NCBI GenBank assembly: GCA_027023025.1
Contig: JALVXB010000021.1
Coordinates: forward strand, 51,387 to 115,386
Length of the DNA: 64,000 nt
Direction of reading: 5' to 3'
Source of the DNA: Caldisericaceae bacterium
GTDB lineage: Bacteria; Caldisericota; Caldisericia; Caldisericales; Caldisericaceae
Shown: piece by piece, positions 46,855-56,432 of the stretch
How positions within the stretch are numbered: the stretch's first letter is position 1
How the letters are laid out: each line of letters starts with the position of its first letter
Notes under the pieces: generated by a model
The model's input: only the letters and a program-made list of their open reading frames with translations
Database searches by the model: none
What the model was told of the DNA's origin: nothing
Position numbers and translations under genes: made by a program

Positions 46855-48480
46855 ATGGGTAAAAAATCAATCGAAAGTCAAATAAGTCAGTATGGTATTG
46901 TTAATGCACATAATATTTATCGTAATCTTACGAGAACCGAACTTGTCGAACTTGCAGCAAAACGCGGAGAGGGTATATTTACGACATCTGGAGCTATAAA
47001 TGTACTTACTGGGAAAAATACAGGTAGATCTCCAAAAGATCGTTTTATAGTAGATCTAAAATCTATTCACGAGAAGATTGACTGGAATAATATTAATAAA
47101 CCCACAACAGAAGAAGTGTTCGAAAAAGTCTTTATACGAGCAACATCATACCTTCAGGGGAAAGACATATTTGTTTACGACGGTTTTGCAGGACACGATC
47201 CAAAGTACGCACTTTCCTTAAGAGTAATAACAAATCTTGCAACTACAGCGCTGCTTTCAGAAAATATGTTTGTTTCAGGAAGAGGAAAAGACCCATCTAT
47301 CTGGGAAAATCCAGACTTTACAATTATTGCCGTTCCCTGGTGCAAGGCAGTACCAGAAGTTGACGGAACGAGAAGTAATATTGCAATTTTATTTAACTTT
47401 GACCGTAAAATAGCAATCGTGATGGGAACATGGTACGGCGGCGAAGTTAAAAAAGTAATGTTTTCCATAATGAATTTTATCCTTCCTGAGAAGAATGTAT
47501 TTCCAATGCACTGCTCAGCAAATATGGGTGACAAAGGTGATACAGCTTTGTTCTTTGGATTATCCGGAACTGGCAAAACGACCCTTTCCACTGATCCTAC
47601 TCGGATTCTCATAGGTGATGATGAACATGGATGGACAGATAAAGGAATTTTTAACATAGAAGGTGGATGCTATGCCAAAGTCATAGGTATTAATCCTGAA
47701 AGTGACCCGGAAATTTATCAAGGCGTTAAGTTTGGAACATTGTTGGAAAATGTAGATGTAAAAGAAGACAGAACCCCTGACTTTAACAGTAAAAGATATA
47801 CAGAAAATACGCGTGCTGCAATCCCCCTTGAATTTATTCCAAATGTTAAGCGAGACGCCGTTGCTGGAATCCCACAAACAATTTTTTTCCTATCAGCCGA
47901 CGCTTTTGGTGTGCTTCCTCCAATCGCAAAACTTACGACAGAACAAGCAATGTATTACTTCATAAGCGGGTATACTGCAAAAATAGCTGGCACAGAGACC
48001 GGAATAAACGAACCTGTTCCTGTATTTTCTGCATGCTTTGGTGCACCATTTATGATGAGACACCCTGCCGAGTATGCGAAAATGCTTGGAGAGCGTATAG
48101 AAGAACACGATGTGAAGGTGTATTTAATAAATACAGGATGGAGCGGTGGCTCGTATGGAGACGGAAAGAGAATAAAACTTCGCTATACGCGGTCAATGAT
48201 CAGGGCCGCACTCGACGGAAGATTAGACGAAGTTACATTTGTCAAAGAACCGTATTTTGGACTAAGCGTTCCCACTGTAATTCCCAGAACTGACATACCT
48301 AAAGATATTCTGCTGCCAGAAAAAACTTGGGCAGATAAATCGAGTTATATAGAAACCGCAAAAAAACTTATTGAAGAATTTAATAAAAATTTTGAACGAT
48401 TTATTAATAGAGTTCCTCCTCGAATAGTTAACGCGGGCCCAAAAATTGATTTCATAGATTTAAATTCAGCAAAGATATAG
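46855..48480 (+). CDS. pckA: phosphoenolpyruvate carboxykinase (ATP)
   Basis: This 541-residue cytosolic enzyme interconverts oxaloacetate plus ATP and PEP plus CO2 plus ADP. The P-loop FGLSGTGKTTLS, the metal-site GDDEHGW, and the MHCSAN stretch place it in the ATP-dependent family. In anaerobes it often runs in the CO2-fixing direction. The start was taken at the second ATG, preceded by AAAGGGG; the upstream ATG would be at the very 5' end of the message. It appears monocistronic. Confidence 0.95.
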   Translation: MGKKSIESQISQYGIVNAHNIYRNLTRTELVELAAKRGEGIFTTSGAINVLTGKNTGRSPKDRFIVDLKSIHEKIDWNNINKPTTEEVFEKVFIRATSYLQGKDIFVYDGFAGHDPKYALSLRVITNLATTALLSENMFVSGRGKDPSIWENPDFTIIAVPWCKAVPEVDGTRSNIAILFNFDRKIAIVMGTWYGGEVKKVMFSIMNFILPEKNVFPMHCSANMGDKGDTALFFGLSGTGKTTLSTDPTRILIGDDEHGWTDKGIFNIEGGCYAKVIGINPESDPEIYQGVKFGTLLENVDVKEDRTPDFNSKRYTENTRAAIPLEFIPNVKRDAVAGIPQTIFFLSADAFGVLPPIAKLTTEQAMYYFISGYTAKIAGTETGINEPVPVFSACFGAPFMMRHPAEYAKMLGERIEEHDVKVYLINTGWSGGSYGDGKRIKLRYTRSMIRAALDGRLDEVTFVKEPYFGLSVPTVIPRTDIPKDILLPEKTWADKSSYIETAKKLIEEFNKNFERFINRVPPRIVNAGPKIDFIDLNSAKI

Positions 48481-48524
48481 CAGAACTCGTAAGAGAACGC
48501 TAATAAACTTCTGAAAAACACGAT

Positions 48525-50144
48525 CTACGGATTGTATATCATAGTAATCTCTCTGGTTATTGGGTTCCACTTTACAGTACTTCCAAGTGTTTCTGCTATA
48601 AAACGAAGTGGGACCACTGTCCTCCCAGGTGGCACTATCTTAGGTGCAACATCAATAACTACACTTTTAAGATTTACCGATGTTTTTTTGCTTCCAATCC
48701 AGAGCTCAATTAAAACTGGATCATGGTGTTCGCTTGGACCTTTTTTAATAGAAACTTTCCTTTCTTTAGGATCCCACTCTACTTTAGCGCCAAACGCTTC
48801 GCTTATGAAACGAACGGGGACAAGCGTTCGGTTAGATTCAGAATCTATAAAAGGTGTGACATCTAAACTTACTTTTCTACTATTAATGTATGCTATATTT
48901 GAGCCAACTTTTAATTTAAGAACGATAGATGAAGAAGGTTCAACTTTGAAAGATATAAAGCAATTCATAGTGTCTGAGCCAGATTTTATTTTGACAGTTT
49001 CCGTATAACTTCCAATTGATAAATCAGTCGTGTCGATACTAAAAGGAAGCACGGCCGGATTTGTAAAGCTAGACTGTTTAAAGTTAATAAAATAAGGTGC
49101 ACTTACAAAGACTTTCAAGTCCCCCATTCCAAGATTAACTACACTTATTTTTCCAGAAATCTTTTCGCCTCTTTGTGTGGAGCCGAGATTTAGAGAATTT
49201 TCCGCAACTAGGAATGGCTGCGAAAGATTTATAAAATATAATTCTCCCCGACCATTCCCTATGTACAATTTACCATCGTCCTTAGAACAGTACATTGCGC
49301 TAATATTTTCAAAATCACAACAATTCATCCTGACGAAGTGTTTGCCATCGTTAGTTGCGAATAATCCAAAATTCTGGACTACGGCAACAACGCTTCCGTT
49401 CACTCTAATTAATCGACTAATATAAGGATTTCCTCCTATAAAATCAATCTTTTTAATATTATTAGATTTTATATCTACCGCAAATATACCTGAGTTTGTC
49501 CCAACAAGTAAAGTATTCCCTATATAAGAGAGTGTTATTACAGAGCGCCCTTTCAAAATTTTTGTCCAACTGCAACTCTTATCCAATGTATTGGAATAAA
49601 ACAATCCATATTGATCCGTTCCTAAAAAACATCTTCCCTGCGGAGTCTCAAGAAAAGTAGTAGTCTTTAATGTAGGAAGACCACCATTTCTATCTTCCCA
49701 AGTATTCCCAAGATCGTCAGAGAAGTGAAAACCAGAGCAAAAAGAAGTTACGAAAATTCTTTTCCCATTAGTTTTTATAGAAGAAACAGTAGGACAATTG
49801 AGTTTGTCCATAAGCGATTGCCATGTCTTTCCCATATCTTTAGAGACATACAGACCAGAGTCACTGGTTCCCAAAAAAATAATTCCCTTAACAAAAACAA
49901 CCGAAGTTATTTTTAAACTGGCTAATCCTCTATCTCGTTCTACAAAAGTTTTGCCATAATTTTCGGACACGAAAAAGCCCTGTTTTGTTCCCACAAAAAC
50001 ATCCTTTCCAGAAGAAAAAATGGTCGTAATGCCGTAAGGAAAAGTTGCTACTTTTGTAGTTTTTGAGTCACCCCTGACTTCGGATGTCGTAAAAGAAAGT
50101 ATCAACAATACAATTATCATAATAGAAACGAAGTACTTTCTCAT
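48525..50144 (-). CDS. exported beta-propeller protein with two copper-amine-oxidase-like domains
   Basis: The 539-residue protein has a signal peptide (basic MRKYF, then a hydrophobic run ending near EVRG). An N-terminal beta-propeller follows, made of BNR/sortilin-like repeats (VSENYGKTF, VSKDMGKTWQSL, FSDDLGNTWED, SNTLDKSCSW). Two C-terminal copies of the copper amine oxidase N-terminal-like domain (RTLVPVRFISEAFGAKVEW and RTVVPLRFIAETLGSTVKW) are thought to anchor surface proteins to the wall. The start is the ATG with GGAGG 8 nt upstream. It is probably a surface protein that binds or displays something; no enzymatic motif is seen. Confidence 0.82.
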   Translation of the reverse strand: MRKYFVSIMIIVLLILSFTTSEVRGDSKTTKVATFPYGITTIFSSGKDVFVGTKQGFFVSENYGKTFVERDRGLASLKITSVVFVKGIIFLGTSDSGLYVSKDMGKTWQSLMDKLNCPTVSSIKTNGKRIFVTSFCSGFHFSDDLGNTWEDRNGGLPTLKTTTFLETPQGRCFLGTDQYGLFYSNTLDKSCSWTKILKGRSVITLSYIGNTLLVGTNSGIFAVDIKSNNIKKIDFIGGNPYISRLIRVNGSVVAVVQNFGLFATNDGKHFVRMNCCDFENISAMYCSKDDGKLYIGNGRGELYFINLSQPFLVAENSLNLGSTQRGEKISGKISVVNLGMGDLKVFVSAPYFINFKQSSFTNPAVLPFSIDTTDLSIGSYTETVKIKSGSDTMNCFISFKVEPSSSIVLKLKVGSNIAYINSRKVSLDVTPFIDSESNRTLVPVRFISEAFGAKVEWDPKERKVSIKKGPSEHHDPVLIELWIGSKKTSVNLKSVVIDVAPKIVPPGRTVVPLRFIAETLGSTVKWNPITREITMIYNP

Positions 50145-50211
50145 AAAGTAAACCTCCATTATTTGTTTCATATATTCGTGAAAATTATACCACACGATGG
50201 AGATCTGTCAA

Positions 50212-50239
50212 ATAAAAACGCGGGGTAAAAGCCCCGCGT
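50212..50239 (-). terminator. intrinsic terminator of the purine cluster
   Basis: ACGCGGGG (50218-50225) and CCCCGCGT (50232-50239) pair around a 6-nt loop and are followed on the minus strand by TTTTTATT. It lies 26 bp after the NCS2 permease stop. Confidence 0.85.
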
Positions 50240-50264
50240 AAAAGTAATTAACAACCTATTAGAG

Positions 50265-51716
50265 TTAGCGTGGAGAATTAATTGCCTTAACCTTAATACC
50301 CCTTTCGACATCCGTACCAGGGATGATGTTGTCAAGGATTGCAGCAGAGAGTCCTCCAACTGCCATTCCAGTTCCAAGGATACCGTTCAAGATGTCAATA
50401 AGCCACTTCCAAGCATGACTACTTGTAGTAATTGGATGTGACTGCATCCAACCAGGAAGCCCTAAGCCAATAAGAAACGCAAATGCAACGATCATAATGT
50501 TTCTCATTGAGGAAAGGTCCGCTCTGGAAAGAACCTGGATTCCTAATCCACCTATAATACCAAATAGTGCGATGTATGCACCGCCAATAACTGGTTGAGG
50601 AATTGTTGCAATAAGGGTTCCGAATTTCCAGAAGAATCCCATAATAATTAGTACAGTTGCGCCAGCTCTAATAACACGGTTGGATGCAATACCAGTAAGT
50701 GCAATAACACCGATGTTTTCGGTATAACTTGTGCTTCCTACACCGCCCATTAAACCAGAGATAATACAACCAAGGCCTTCGGAACCAATTCCCCAGTTGA
50801 TTACATGTTCAGATGGTTCAGGCGCTCCTGATGCATAGCAAACACTGTAGTAGTCACCAACTGACTCAATCATTGACGCTGTATATGCAGCTAATATACT
50901 TGCAAACGCAAGTGTGTTAAACTTAAGTGTTTGTGCTGCTCTCGATGCCCATGAACCCGTTCCATACCTGAAGAATGTTGGCCAGACGATCCACTTAGCT
51001 TTTGCAACCGCTTCAATGTGCACATATGATGGACTATTGGAAGGAAAGACATGTGCAAGTGAAAGAATTAAAGCAATAATGTAAACCGTAACAACAGAAA
51101 TAAGAACTGAGAAAGCGTTCAGTTTTTTATTCTTTACGATCAAAGAGAAAGTAAAGATTAAGGCAACTACCAAAAGTGAAAGGTACCAGTTTGTGCCAGC
51201 ATTACTTACCGCAACGCCTGAAAGCCCAAAACCGATAAGCATAATCGTAGGACCAATAGCAATTGGTGTGAGAACGCGCTTCAAAAGCCCAATAAGTCCT
51301 GAGTATCCTACGACCATTTCGTAAATACCGCCGTAGATTAATGCACCGCCCATTGCCTGCATCATCTGCGGAACACCGCCACCCTGTTTCTTGACTGCTG
51401 CAAAAACAGTCATAAGGGGCGAAATAAACGAGAATGAAGAACCCTGAACAATAGGAAGTCCACTACCAATTCTCTTGTCAACATGAATGAGAGTAGCAAT
51501 ACCCATTACCATGTAAACTGTAGCAATAAACAATCCTTTTTGTTCCGGATTCATACCCATTGCATTACCGAAAAGAATGGGCACCAAAGTCGTTGCACCA
51601 AACAATGTAAATACATGCTGCATTCCTGCAAGAATTGAGAACCCCCATGGTGGGTAACTGTCAATTGGCCATGGCACTACTCTTTGTTTAAATGTGCCAT
51701 ATTCTTCTTCTGCCAT
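50265..51716 (-). CDS. NCS2-family uracil/xanthine permease
   Basis: The 483-residue inner-membrane protein has about 14 hydrophobic segments and the family pattern GMQHVFTLFGATTLVPILFG near the N terminus, then PIVQGSSFSF, and the loop STSYTENIGVIALTGIASNRVI. Members bring in purines or pyrimidines with H+ or Na+. As last gene of the xanthine dehydrogenase/AllFGH cluster it should import the purine-type substrate. AGGAGGT precedes the ATG. It carries its own leader with a 13-codon ORF and hairpin. Confidence 0.85.
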   Translation of the reverse strand: MAEEEYGTFKQRVVPWPIDSYPPWGFSILAGMQHVFTLFGATTLVPILFGNAMGMNPEQKGLFIATVYMVMGIATLIHVDKRIGSGLPIVQGSSFSFISPLMTVFAAVKKQGGGVPQMMQAMGGALIYGGIYEMVVGYSGLIGLLKRVLTPIAIGPTIMLIGFGLSGVAVSNAGTNWYLSLLVVALIFTFSLIVKNKKLNAFSVLISVVTVYIIALILSLAHVFPSNSPSYVHIEAVAKAKWIVWPTFFRYGTGSWASRAAQTLKFNTLAFASILAAYTASMIESVGDYYSVCYASGAPEPSEHVINWGIGSEGLGCIISGLMGGVGSTSYTENIGVIALTGIASNRVIRAGATVLIIMGFFWKFGTLIATIPQPVIGGAYIALFGIIGGLGIQVLSRADLSSMRNIMIVAFAFLIGLGLPGWMQSHPITTSSHAWKWLIDILNGILGTGMAVGGLSAAILDNIIPGTDVERGIKVKAINSPR

Positions 51717-51741
51717 ATAATACCTCCTTTTGCATTAATTT

Positions 51742-51783
51742 TTATTTTTTTAAAATGCCTTTTCGAAGTTTTTTGTACCCCAT
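51742..51783 (-). CDS. possible 13-residue leader peptide
   Basis: An ORF of 13 codons (MGYKKLRKGILKK) begins with ATG at 51783, 3 nt after a strong AAAGGAGGTGAG, and ends 25 nt before the permease ATG. Its basic composition and position between a structured leader and the permease suggest it is translated, possibly for regulation. Too short for homology to help. Confidence 0.45.
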   Translation of the reverse strand: MGYKKLRKGILKK

Positions 51784-51804
51784 CTCACCTCCTTTTCCCT
51801 TGGC

Positions 51805-51850
51805 GGCGAGAGGTAGGCGCTTATTACAATGGTTCCCCTAATCTCTCGCC
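51805..51850 (-). promoter_or_regulatory. structured RNA leader before the NCS2 permease
   Basis: On the minus strand GGCGAGAG and CTCTCGCC (8-bp stem) enclose AT/C internal bases, a second 4-bp stem TAGG/CCTA, and a 19-nt loop. It is followed by GCCAAGGG and then a Shine-Dalgarno, without a T-run, so it is not a terminator. It sits between xdhA and the permease gene and could be a purine-responsive riboswitch or an RNA-processing site. Confidence 0.5.
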
Positions 51851-51867
51851 AAAAATTTATTTACAAG

Positions 51868-54216
51868 TTAATTCCCGTTTTCCTGCCCTTTCTCCCTTAA
51901 TGCATTAAGAATCTTTTCAGGAGTTATTGGAACATCCTTTATTCGTATACCAAGCGCATTTTCTACGGCATTAGCAACAGCTGGCATAACTGGTATCATA
52001 GTATGCTCTGCAATACCTCTTGCACCAAAAGGACCGTCAGGTTGGGCAACTTCTACAATAATAGGATTCATATCTCTTGGGACATCGAGCGCAGTTGGAA
52101 TCTTATAATCTGTAAAATTAGGATTTAAAATTCTTCCATTTTCGTCAAACTTAACTTCTTCCCAGAGTGCTGTGCCAAGTCCCTGAACAAATCCACCAAC
52201 AATCTGTCCTTCTACGAGATCCGGATTAATTGCTTTACCTGCATCAAATGCTTCTGCCATTTTTAATACTCTTATACGCCCAGTTTCTTTATCGATTTCA
52301 ATTTCTACAGCACCTGCACCAGTTGTGTAGTGCACATTCGGGTGGCCACCAAGACCGGTCTCGGGGTTGACTTTAGCAGAAGTAAATTCAGGCATAAACA
52401 TACCATGCCCCATAATTGGGCCACCGCGATATGTTCCATCTGGCATTTCTATACCATCTATAACAAATTTTTCAAACGGCAATTCGAATTCTGGATCCGT
52501 ATAGCACTTTACCTTACCGTCTTCAAGATAAAGATTGGCTTTGTCTATGTGATATGCTCTCGAAACAGTATCAAGAATCTGATTTCTTGCATCAATTGCA
52601 GCACGCCTTACTGCATTTCCGCAGCTCCATGTTACATGGCTTGCCACAGTTTGCCATTCGTAAGGGTTCCTATCAGTGTCTGGAAGTTCAACGCGAATCT
52701 TTTCAAGCGGAAGAGAAAGCTCTTCAGCCGCAATCTTAGCCATTGCAGTTAAGAAACCCTGCCCTAACTCCATACCAGACACGAGTAAATTAATACTCCC
52801 GTCTTCACTAAACTTCAAGAATGCCGCAGAAGATTCGTTTGGTGGCATTGCAGGTGCTTTCCATACAGCTGCAAATCCTTTTGCACGCACTTTTGTTGGG
52901 TCTGGAGACTTATTCTCCTTACCCCACTCAATTTTTTCTGCAACTTTATCTATACATTCAAGGATGCCAGTAGGATTCATTTCAACACCATATGCAACTG
53001 GCTGTCCCCTTTGTATAGCATTTTTCCTTCTAAATTCTACGGGATCCATTCCAATTATCTTAGCCATTCTATCTATGTGGCTTTCTAATCCAAAGTGGAA
53101 TTCAGAATACCCGAATCCTCTGTATGCTCCGCAAGGGGGCCTATTCGTGTAAATTGCAAAGGAATCTATGTATACATTTGGTATATAATAGGGACCTGTT
53201 GCAGAGAAACCTGTTGCGTTAACCACATTTGAACCGTATTCTGCTGAAGCACCAACATCCCAGAACAATTCGTGTTTTAAGGCAATAATCTTTCCTTCTT
53301 TGTTTACACCCATTTTAATGTGTGCATATAATTCCTGCCTTTGCGAAGAATTCTGGAATTCCTGTTTCCTCGTCCAGCGAAGTTTTACAGGATGGCCTGG
53401 AACTTTCATTGCAGCAACTGCCGCAATAACTTCCATACTAATTCCCGCTTTACCACCAAAACCGCCACCTACATAAGACGCAATAACACGGACATTTTTA
53501 TGAGGGATTTTTAAAGAATGCGCAATAATGTTCCGCTGGGTATGAGGTGACTGCGTTGAATTCCACAGAGTAAGCCTTCCATCATAAGAGTATAAAGCAA
53601 CGGAAATGTGAGTTTCAATTGGTGCATGTACCACATGCGGTACATGATACCAATCTTCCAAAACATACTCTGCCTCTTTAAACGCTTTATCTACATCACC
53701 TTTTCTAATTTTACGAACATGGGCAATGTTAGTGCCCGGCTGAGGATAAAGCCACGGCACTACCTCGTATTTCCCTAAGTCGGGGTGAATAAGTGGAGCA
53801 TCTGGTTTAATAGCGTCAAGAGGATTTTGCAGTACAGGCAGCGGTTCGTAGTCTACTTTAATTTTCTTAACAGCTGCTTCAGCCTGTGCAGGTGTTTCTG
53901 CTACTACTGCGGCTACCTGCTGCCCTATATAACGCACTCTATCAGCAGGGAAAATAGAATTATCCTTCAAGTAAAGTCCAAATTTTTCAGGAAAATCTTT
54001 TCCAGAGAGAACAGCTCTTACACCAGGCATTTTCTCTGCCTCAGTGGTGTCAATATTTTTTATAATTGCATGTGCATAAGGACTTTCAAGGACTGCAACA
54101 TACAACATCGACGGCCCAAAGTCGAGGTCGTCTGTATACTTCGCTGCACCGGTTATTTTTTCTAATCCGTCTATCCTGACGGCTCTTTTTCCAACATACT
54201 TAAGTTCTCTTTCCAT
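51868..54216 (-). CDS. xanthine dehydrogenase-type molybdenum-binding subunit
   Basis: The 782-residue catalytic subunit of a molybdo-hydroxylase has the N-terminal KYVGKRAVRIDGLEKITG and GRAxY-like start, the YVGGGFGGKAG Mo-site stretch, RGFGYSE, and the catalytic Glu in GARGIAEHTMIP near the end, where molybdopterin cytosine dinucleotide and the sulfurated Mo react. It oxidises an aromatic N-heterocycle such as hypoxanthine or xanthine. The substrate is not certain because nicotinate and quinoline hydroxylases share the fold. AGGAGG precedes the ATG; it lies 9 bp after the [2Fe-2S] subunit gene. Confidence 0.88.
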   Translation of the reverse strand: MERELKYVGKRAVRIDGLEKITGAAKYTDDLDFGPSMLYVAVLESPYAHAIIKNIDTTEAEKMPGVRAVLSGKDFPEKFGLYLKDNSIFPADRVRYIGQQVAAVVAETPAQAEAAVKKIKVDYEPLPVLQNPLDAIKPDAPLIHPDLGKYEVVPWLYPQPGTNIAHVRKIRKGDVDKAFKEAEYVLEDWYHVPHVVHAPIETHISVALYSYDGRLTLWNSTQSPHTQRNIIAHSLKIPHKNVRVIASYVGGGFGGKAGISMEVIAAVAAMKVPGHPVKLRWTRKQEFQNSSQRQELYAHIKMGVNKEGKIIALKHELFWDVGASAEYGSNVVNATGFSATGPYYIPNVYIDSFAIYTNRPPCGAYRGFGYSEFHFGLESHIDRMAKIIGMDPVEFRRKNAIQRGQPVAYGVEMNPTGILECIDKVAEKIEWGKENKSPDPTKVRAKGFAAVWKAPAMPPNESSAAFLKFSEDGSINLLVSGMELGQGFLTAMAKIAAEELSLPLEKIRVELPDTDRNPYEWQTVASHVTWSCGNAVRRAAIDARNQILDTVSRAYHIDKANLYLEDGKVKCYTDPEFELPFEKFVIDGIEMPDGTYRGGPIMGHGMFMPEFTSAKVNPETGLGGHPNVHYTTGAGAVEIEIDKETGRIRVLKMAEAFDAGKAINPDLVEGQIVGGFVQGLGTALWEEVKFDENGRILNPNFTDYKIPTALDVPRDMNPIIVEVAQPDGPFGARGIAEHTMIPVMPAVANAVENALGIRIKDVPITPEKILNALREKGQENGN

Positions 54217-54225
54217 AATACCCTC

Positions 54226-54687
54226 CTACTCCTTTTTAGAAACATCCAGTATGGCATCTATTATATTCTGATAACCCGTGCAACGACAGAGATTTCCAGC
54301 AATAGCCTCTCGAACTTCCTCTTCGTCTGGATGAGGATTTTTGTTGAGCAACTCCGTTGCCGTAATAGTCATACCAGGAGCACAGAAACCACACTGGAAA
54401 GAATTATGTTGAAGAAAAGACTTTTGCAGTTCAGTCATTCCATTCTTCTCAAGTCCTTCAAGAGTCGTGATCTCCTGCCCATCTACCTCAATTGCGAGGG
54501 TTATGCAACTTCTGATGCTTTTTCCATTTAGTAGTACAGAACAAGCGCCACATTCTCCTCTTCCGCATCCATGCTTCGGACTTTTTACTCCCAACCTATC
54601 TCTTAATACATCGAGCAGCTTCTCATTTGGCATTACCTCTATTTTTACGGGGTTGCCATTTAATGTAAAATTAATCTCTTTCTTCAT
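54226..54687 (-). CDS. xanthine dehydrogenase-type [2Fe-2S] subunit
   Basis: The 153-residue iron-sulfur subunit has the plant-ferredoxin-like cluster CGRGECGACSVLLNG with a distal Cys in SIRSC and the second cluster CGFCAPGMT plus GNLCRCTGYQ. It carries electrons between the Mo centre and FAD. Start has AGGAGGG upstream. It sits between the FAD and Mo subunit genes. Confidence 0.93.
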   Translation of the reverse strand: MKKEINFTLNGNPVKIEVMPNEKLLDVLRDRLGVKSPKHGCGRGECGACSVLLNGKSIRSCITLAIEVDGQEITTLEGLEKNGMTELQKSFLQHNSFQCGFCAPGMTITATELLNKNPHPDEEEVREAIAGNLCRCTGYQNIIDAILDVSKKE

Positions 54688-54696
54688 AACACCCTC

Positions 54697-55578
54697 CTAA
54701 ACGAGTCTTTCGCCATACTTCGGCCCGTTACCATTCATCCTGGCAAGAGAAGTTTTTAAAGATCTCTTGACGAGGACACCACTGACATAAAGCCTATATT
54801 CTTTGCTTGCTCTTATATCCGAAATAGGAGAAATCGCTTTAACTGCTAACTTTGCTGCTTCTTCTAAAACCTCGTCAGTTAAGTCTTTTCCTTTCAAAAA
54901 TTCTTCAGCCTCTTTTGCTCTTACTGGTTTTGGTGCTACAGCACAAAATGCTATAGCATATTCCCTGTCTTCGTTCACCACAGTAGCCACGCCAACCTGG
55001 GCAAGATCTTCTCCATCGTATCTTCCGAGTTTGATGTATGAGCCACCAAATTTTTTATTACTTGCTCTAATCTTTACCTCTTTGACGATTTCTCCGGGCT
55101 TCAGGATTGTTCTTCTCGGCCCCACGAAGAATTCAGTAATTGGAACTTCCTTATCTCCGCTGTCCGTTGCAATAACAACTGCTGCATTACAAACGAGAAG
55201 TGCTGGAGCCGAATCAGCAGAGGGAACCGCACTGCAAATGTTGCCCACAAGCGTAGCTCTATTCCGTACTCCAGTCGAAGCTACGGTTTTCGAAGCCTCC
55301 CATAAAACAGGAAATTTTTCCTTTACTACTTCACTATCAATTAGTTCATTAAAAGTTACTCTCGAGCCAATGTGCAAAAACTCTCCGTCAAATTCCAATT
55401 TTTTAAGCTCGTCTATTCCTTTAAGGTCAATTACGATGTCTGGTTGAATAACACCATCGTCCAACATTACTACAAGGTCCGTTCCACCTAACAAGAGTCT
55501 TGCCTTATCTCCATACTTTTTATATGTAGAGATAGCTTCAGATAAGGTGACAGGCTTTGCATAGTCAAAATCGTTCAT
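54697..55578 (-). CDS. xanthine dehydrogenase-type FAD-binding subunit
   Basis: The 293-residue subunit is a CoxM/XdhB-type flavoprotein. FAD-binding motifs are ARLLLGGTDLVVML near the N terminus, then TLVGNICSAVPSADSAPAL, and EFFVGPRRTILKPGEIV. It passes electrons onward, likely to NAD+. AGGAGG precedes the ATG; it is 9 bp upstream of the [2Fe-2S] gene. Confidence 0.9.
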   Translation of the reverse strand: MNDFDYAKPVTLSEAISTYKKYGDKARLLLGGTDLVVMLDDGVIQPDIVIDLKGIDELKKLEFDGEFLHIGSRVTFNELIDSEVVKEKFPVLWEASKTVASTGVRNRATLVGNICSAVPSADSAPALLVCNAAVVIATDSGDKEVPITEFFVGPRRTILKPGEIVKEVKIRASNKKFGGSYIKLGRYDGEDLAQVGVATVVNEDREYAIAFCAVAPKPVRAKEAEEFLKGKDLTDEVLEEAAKLAVKAISPISDIRASKEYRLYVSGVLVKRSLKTSLARMNGNGPKYGERLV

Positions 55579-55593
55579 AAAAATCCTCCTATC

Positions 55594-56415
55594 TTACTCT
55601 TCTGGTGCTTCCCATGCAACAACCCTTGCCCAAGCAGACTCCATTTCAATGCCTTTTACGATAAATGCTCCTATGTAAGCACGCTTGTTGTTCAGTTTGT
55701 CAATTTCTCCACCAAGGTTTTCTGCATGAACAAGTCCTTTGGGAAACAGTTTCAAGTGCATAATCTGGTAGAATTCTTCTGGCGGGAACATTTCATCCCA
55801 GGATTTTCCGTATTTTTCTCTTAATTTCTTGTCTGCTTCTTTAAATAGTTTTGGATGCCAATCTCTAAGAATTGTATTCATAGGATGGTCTGCGCTACCA
55901 CAGTCAACACCAATCCACTTAAATTTCATTTTTAATGCCCAGTCTGGGAAGTCAGGACTTGGGCCAGGATGCTTAACCATGTAGCGAACTTCGTCTGACT
56001 CTGGTTGATCCCATGCATACCTGTGATACCCGGTATTAATAATGAGAATATCCCCCTCACGAATGTCTGCTTTCTTCATAAGCATTTCTGGAGTATAAAG
56101 GTCATAATCTCCAACTTCGTCTGAAATATCTACGACAACCCCAGGTCCTACCCATTCGTTTAGAGGCACTTTTCCGATCGGGCGTCCCGAACTAAAGAAG
56201 TGAATTTCTCCGTCCATATGCGTTCCAACATGGTTACTTGAAGTAATGATTTGGCCATTAGCACCTTGACCCATATGCGCACCTGCAATACGCTTGAAGT
56301 ACTGAATGCCAAGCGGCATATAACTTGGCCACGGCGGTGTATGAACGCTAAGTGGCTGCGTTAAGTCGTACATCTTTGAGTTCATCATTAATTTAATAAA
56401 TTCTTCATTTGTCAT
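55594..56415 (-). CDS. cyclase-family (kynurenine formamidase-like) hydrolase
   Basis: The 273-residue metal-dependent hydrolase has the cyclase-family motif SSNHVGTHMDG (HxGTHxD) at about residues 59-69 and the later DCGSADHPMN segment. Relatives open amide or ring bonds (kynurenine formamidase, isatin hydrolase, cyclic-imide hydrolases). In this operon it probably cleaves a ring or amide formed from the oxidised heterocycle. AAGGAGGG precedes the ATG. The substrate is inference. Confidence 0.82.
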   Translation of the reverse strand: MTNEEFIKLMMNSKMYDLTQPLSVHTPPWPSYMPLGIQYFKRIAGAHMGQGANGQIITSSNHVGTHMDGEIHFFSSGRPIGKVPLNEWVGPGVVVDISDEVGDYDLYTPEMLMKKADIREGDILIINTGYHRYAWDQPESDEVRYMVKHPGPSPDFPDWALKMKFKWIGVDCGSADHPMNTILRDWHPKLFKEADKKLREKYGKSWDEMFPPEEFYQIMHLKLFPKGLVHAENLGGEIDKLNNKRAYIGAFIVKGIEMESAWARVVAWEAPEE

Positions 56416-56432
56416 GTTAATCCCTCCTTAAA

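Noticed and set aside
47990..48010. Sigma-54-like TGGCAC element
   Set aside because: It lies inside pckA and lacks the -12 TTGC element at proper spacing.
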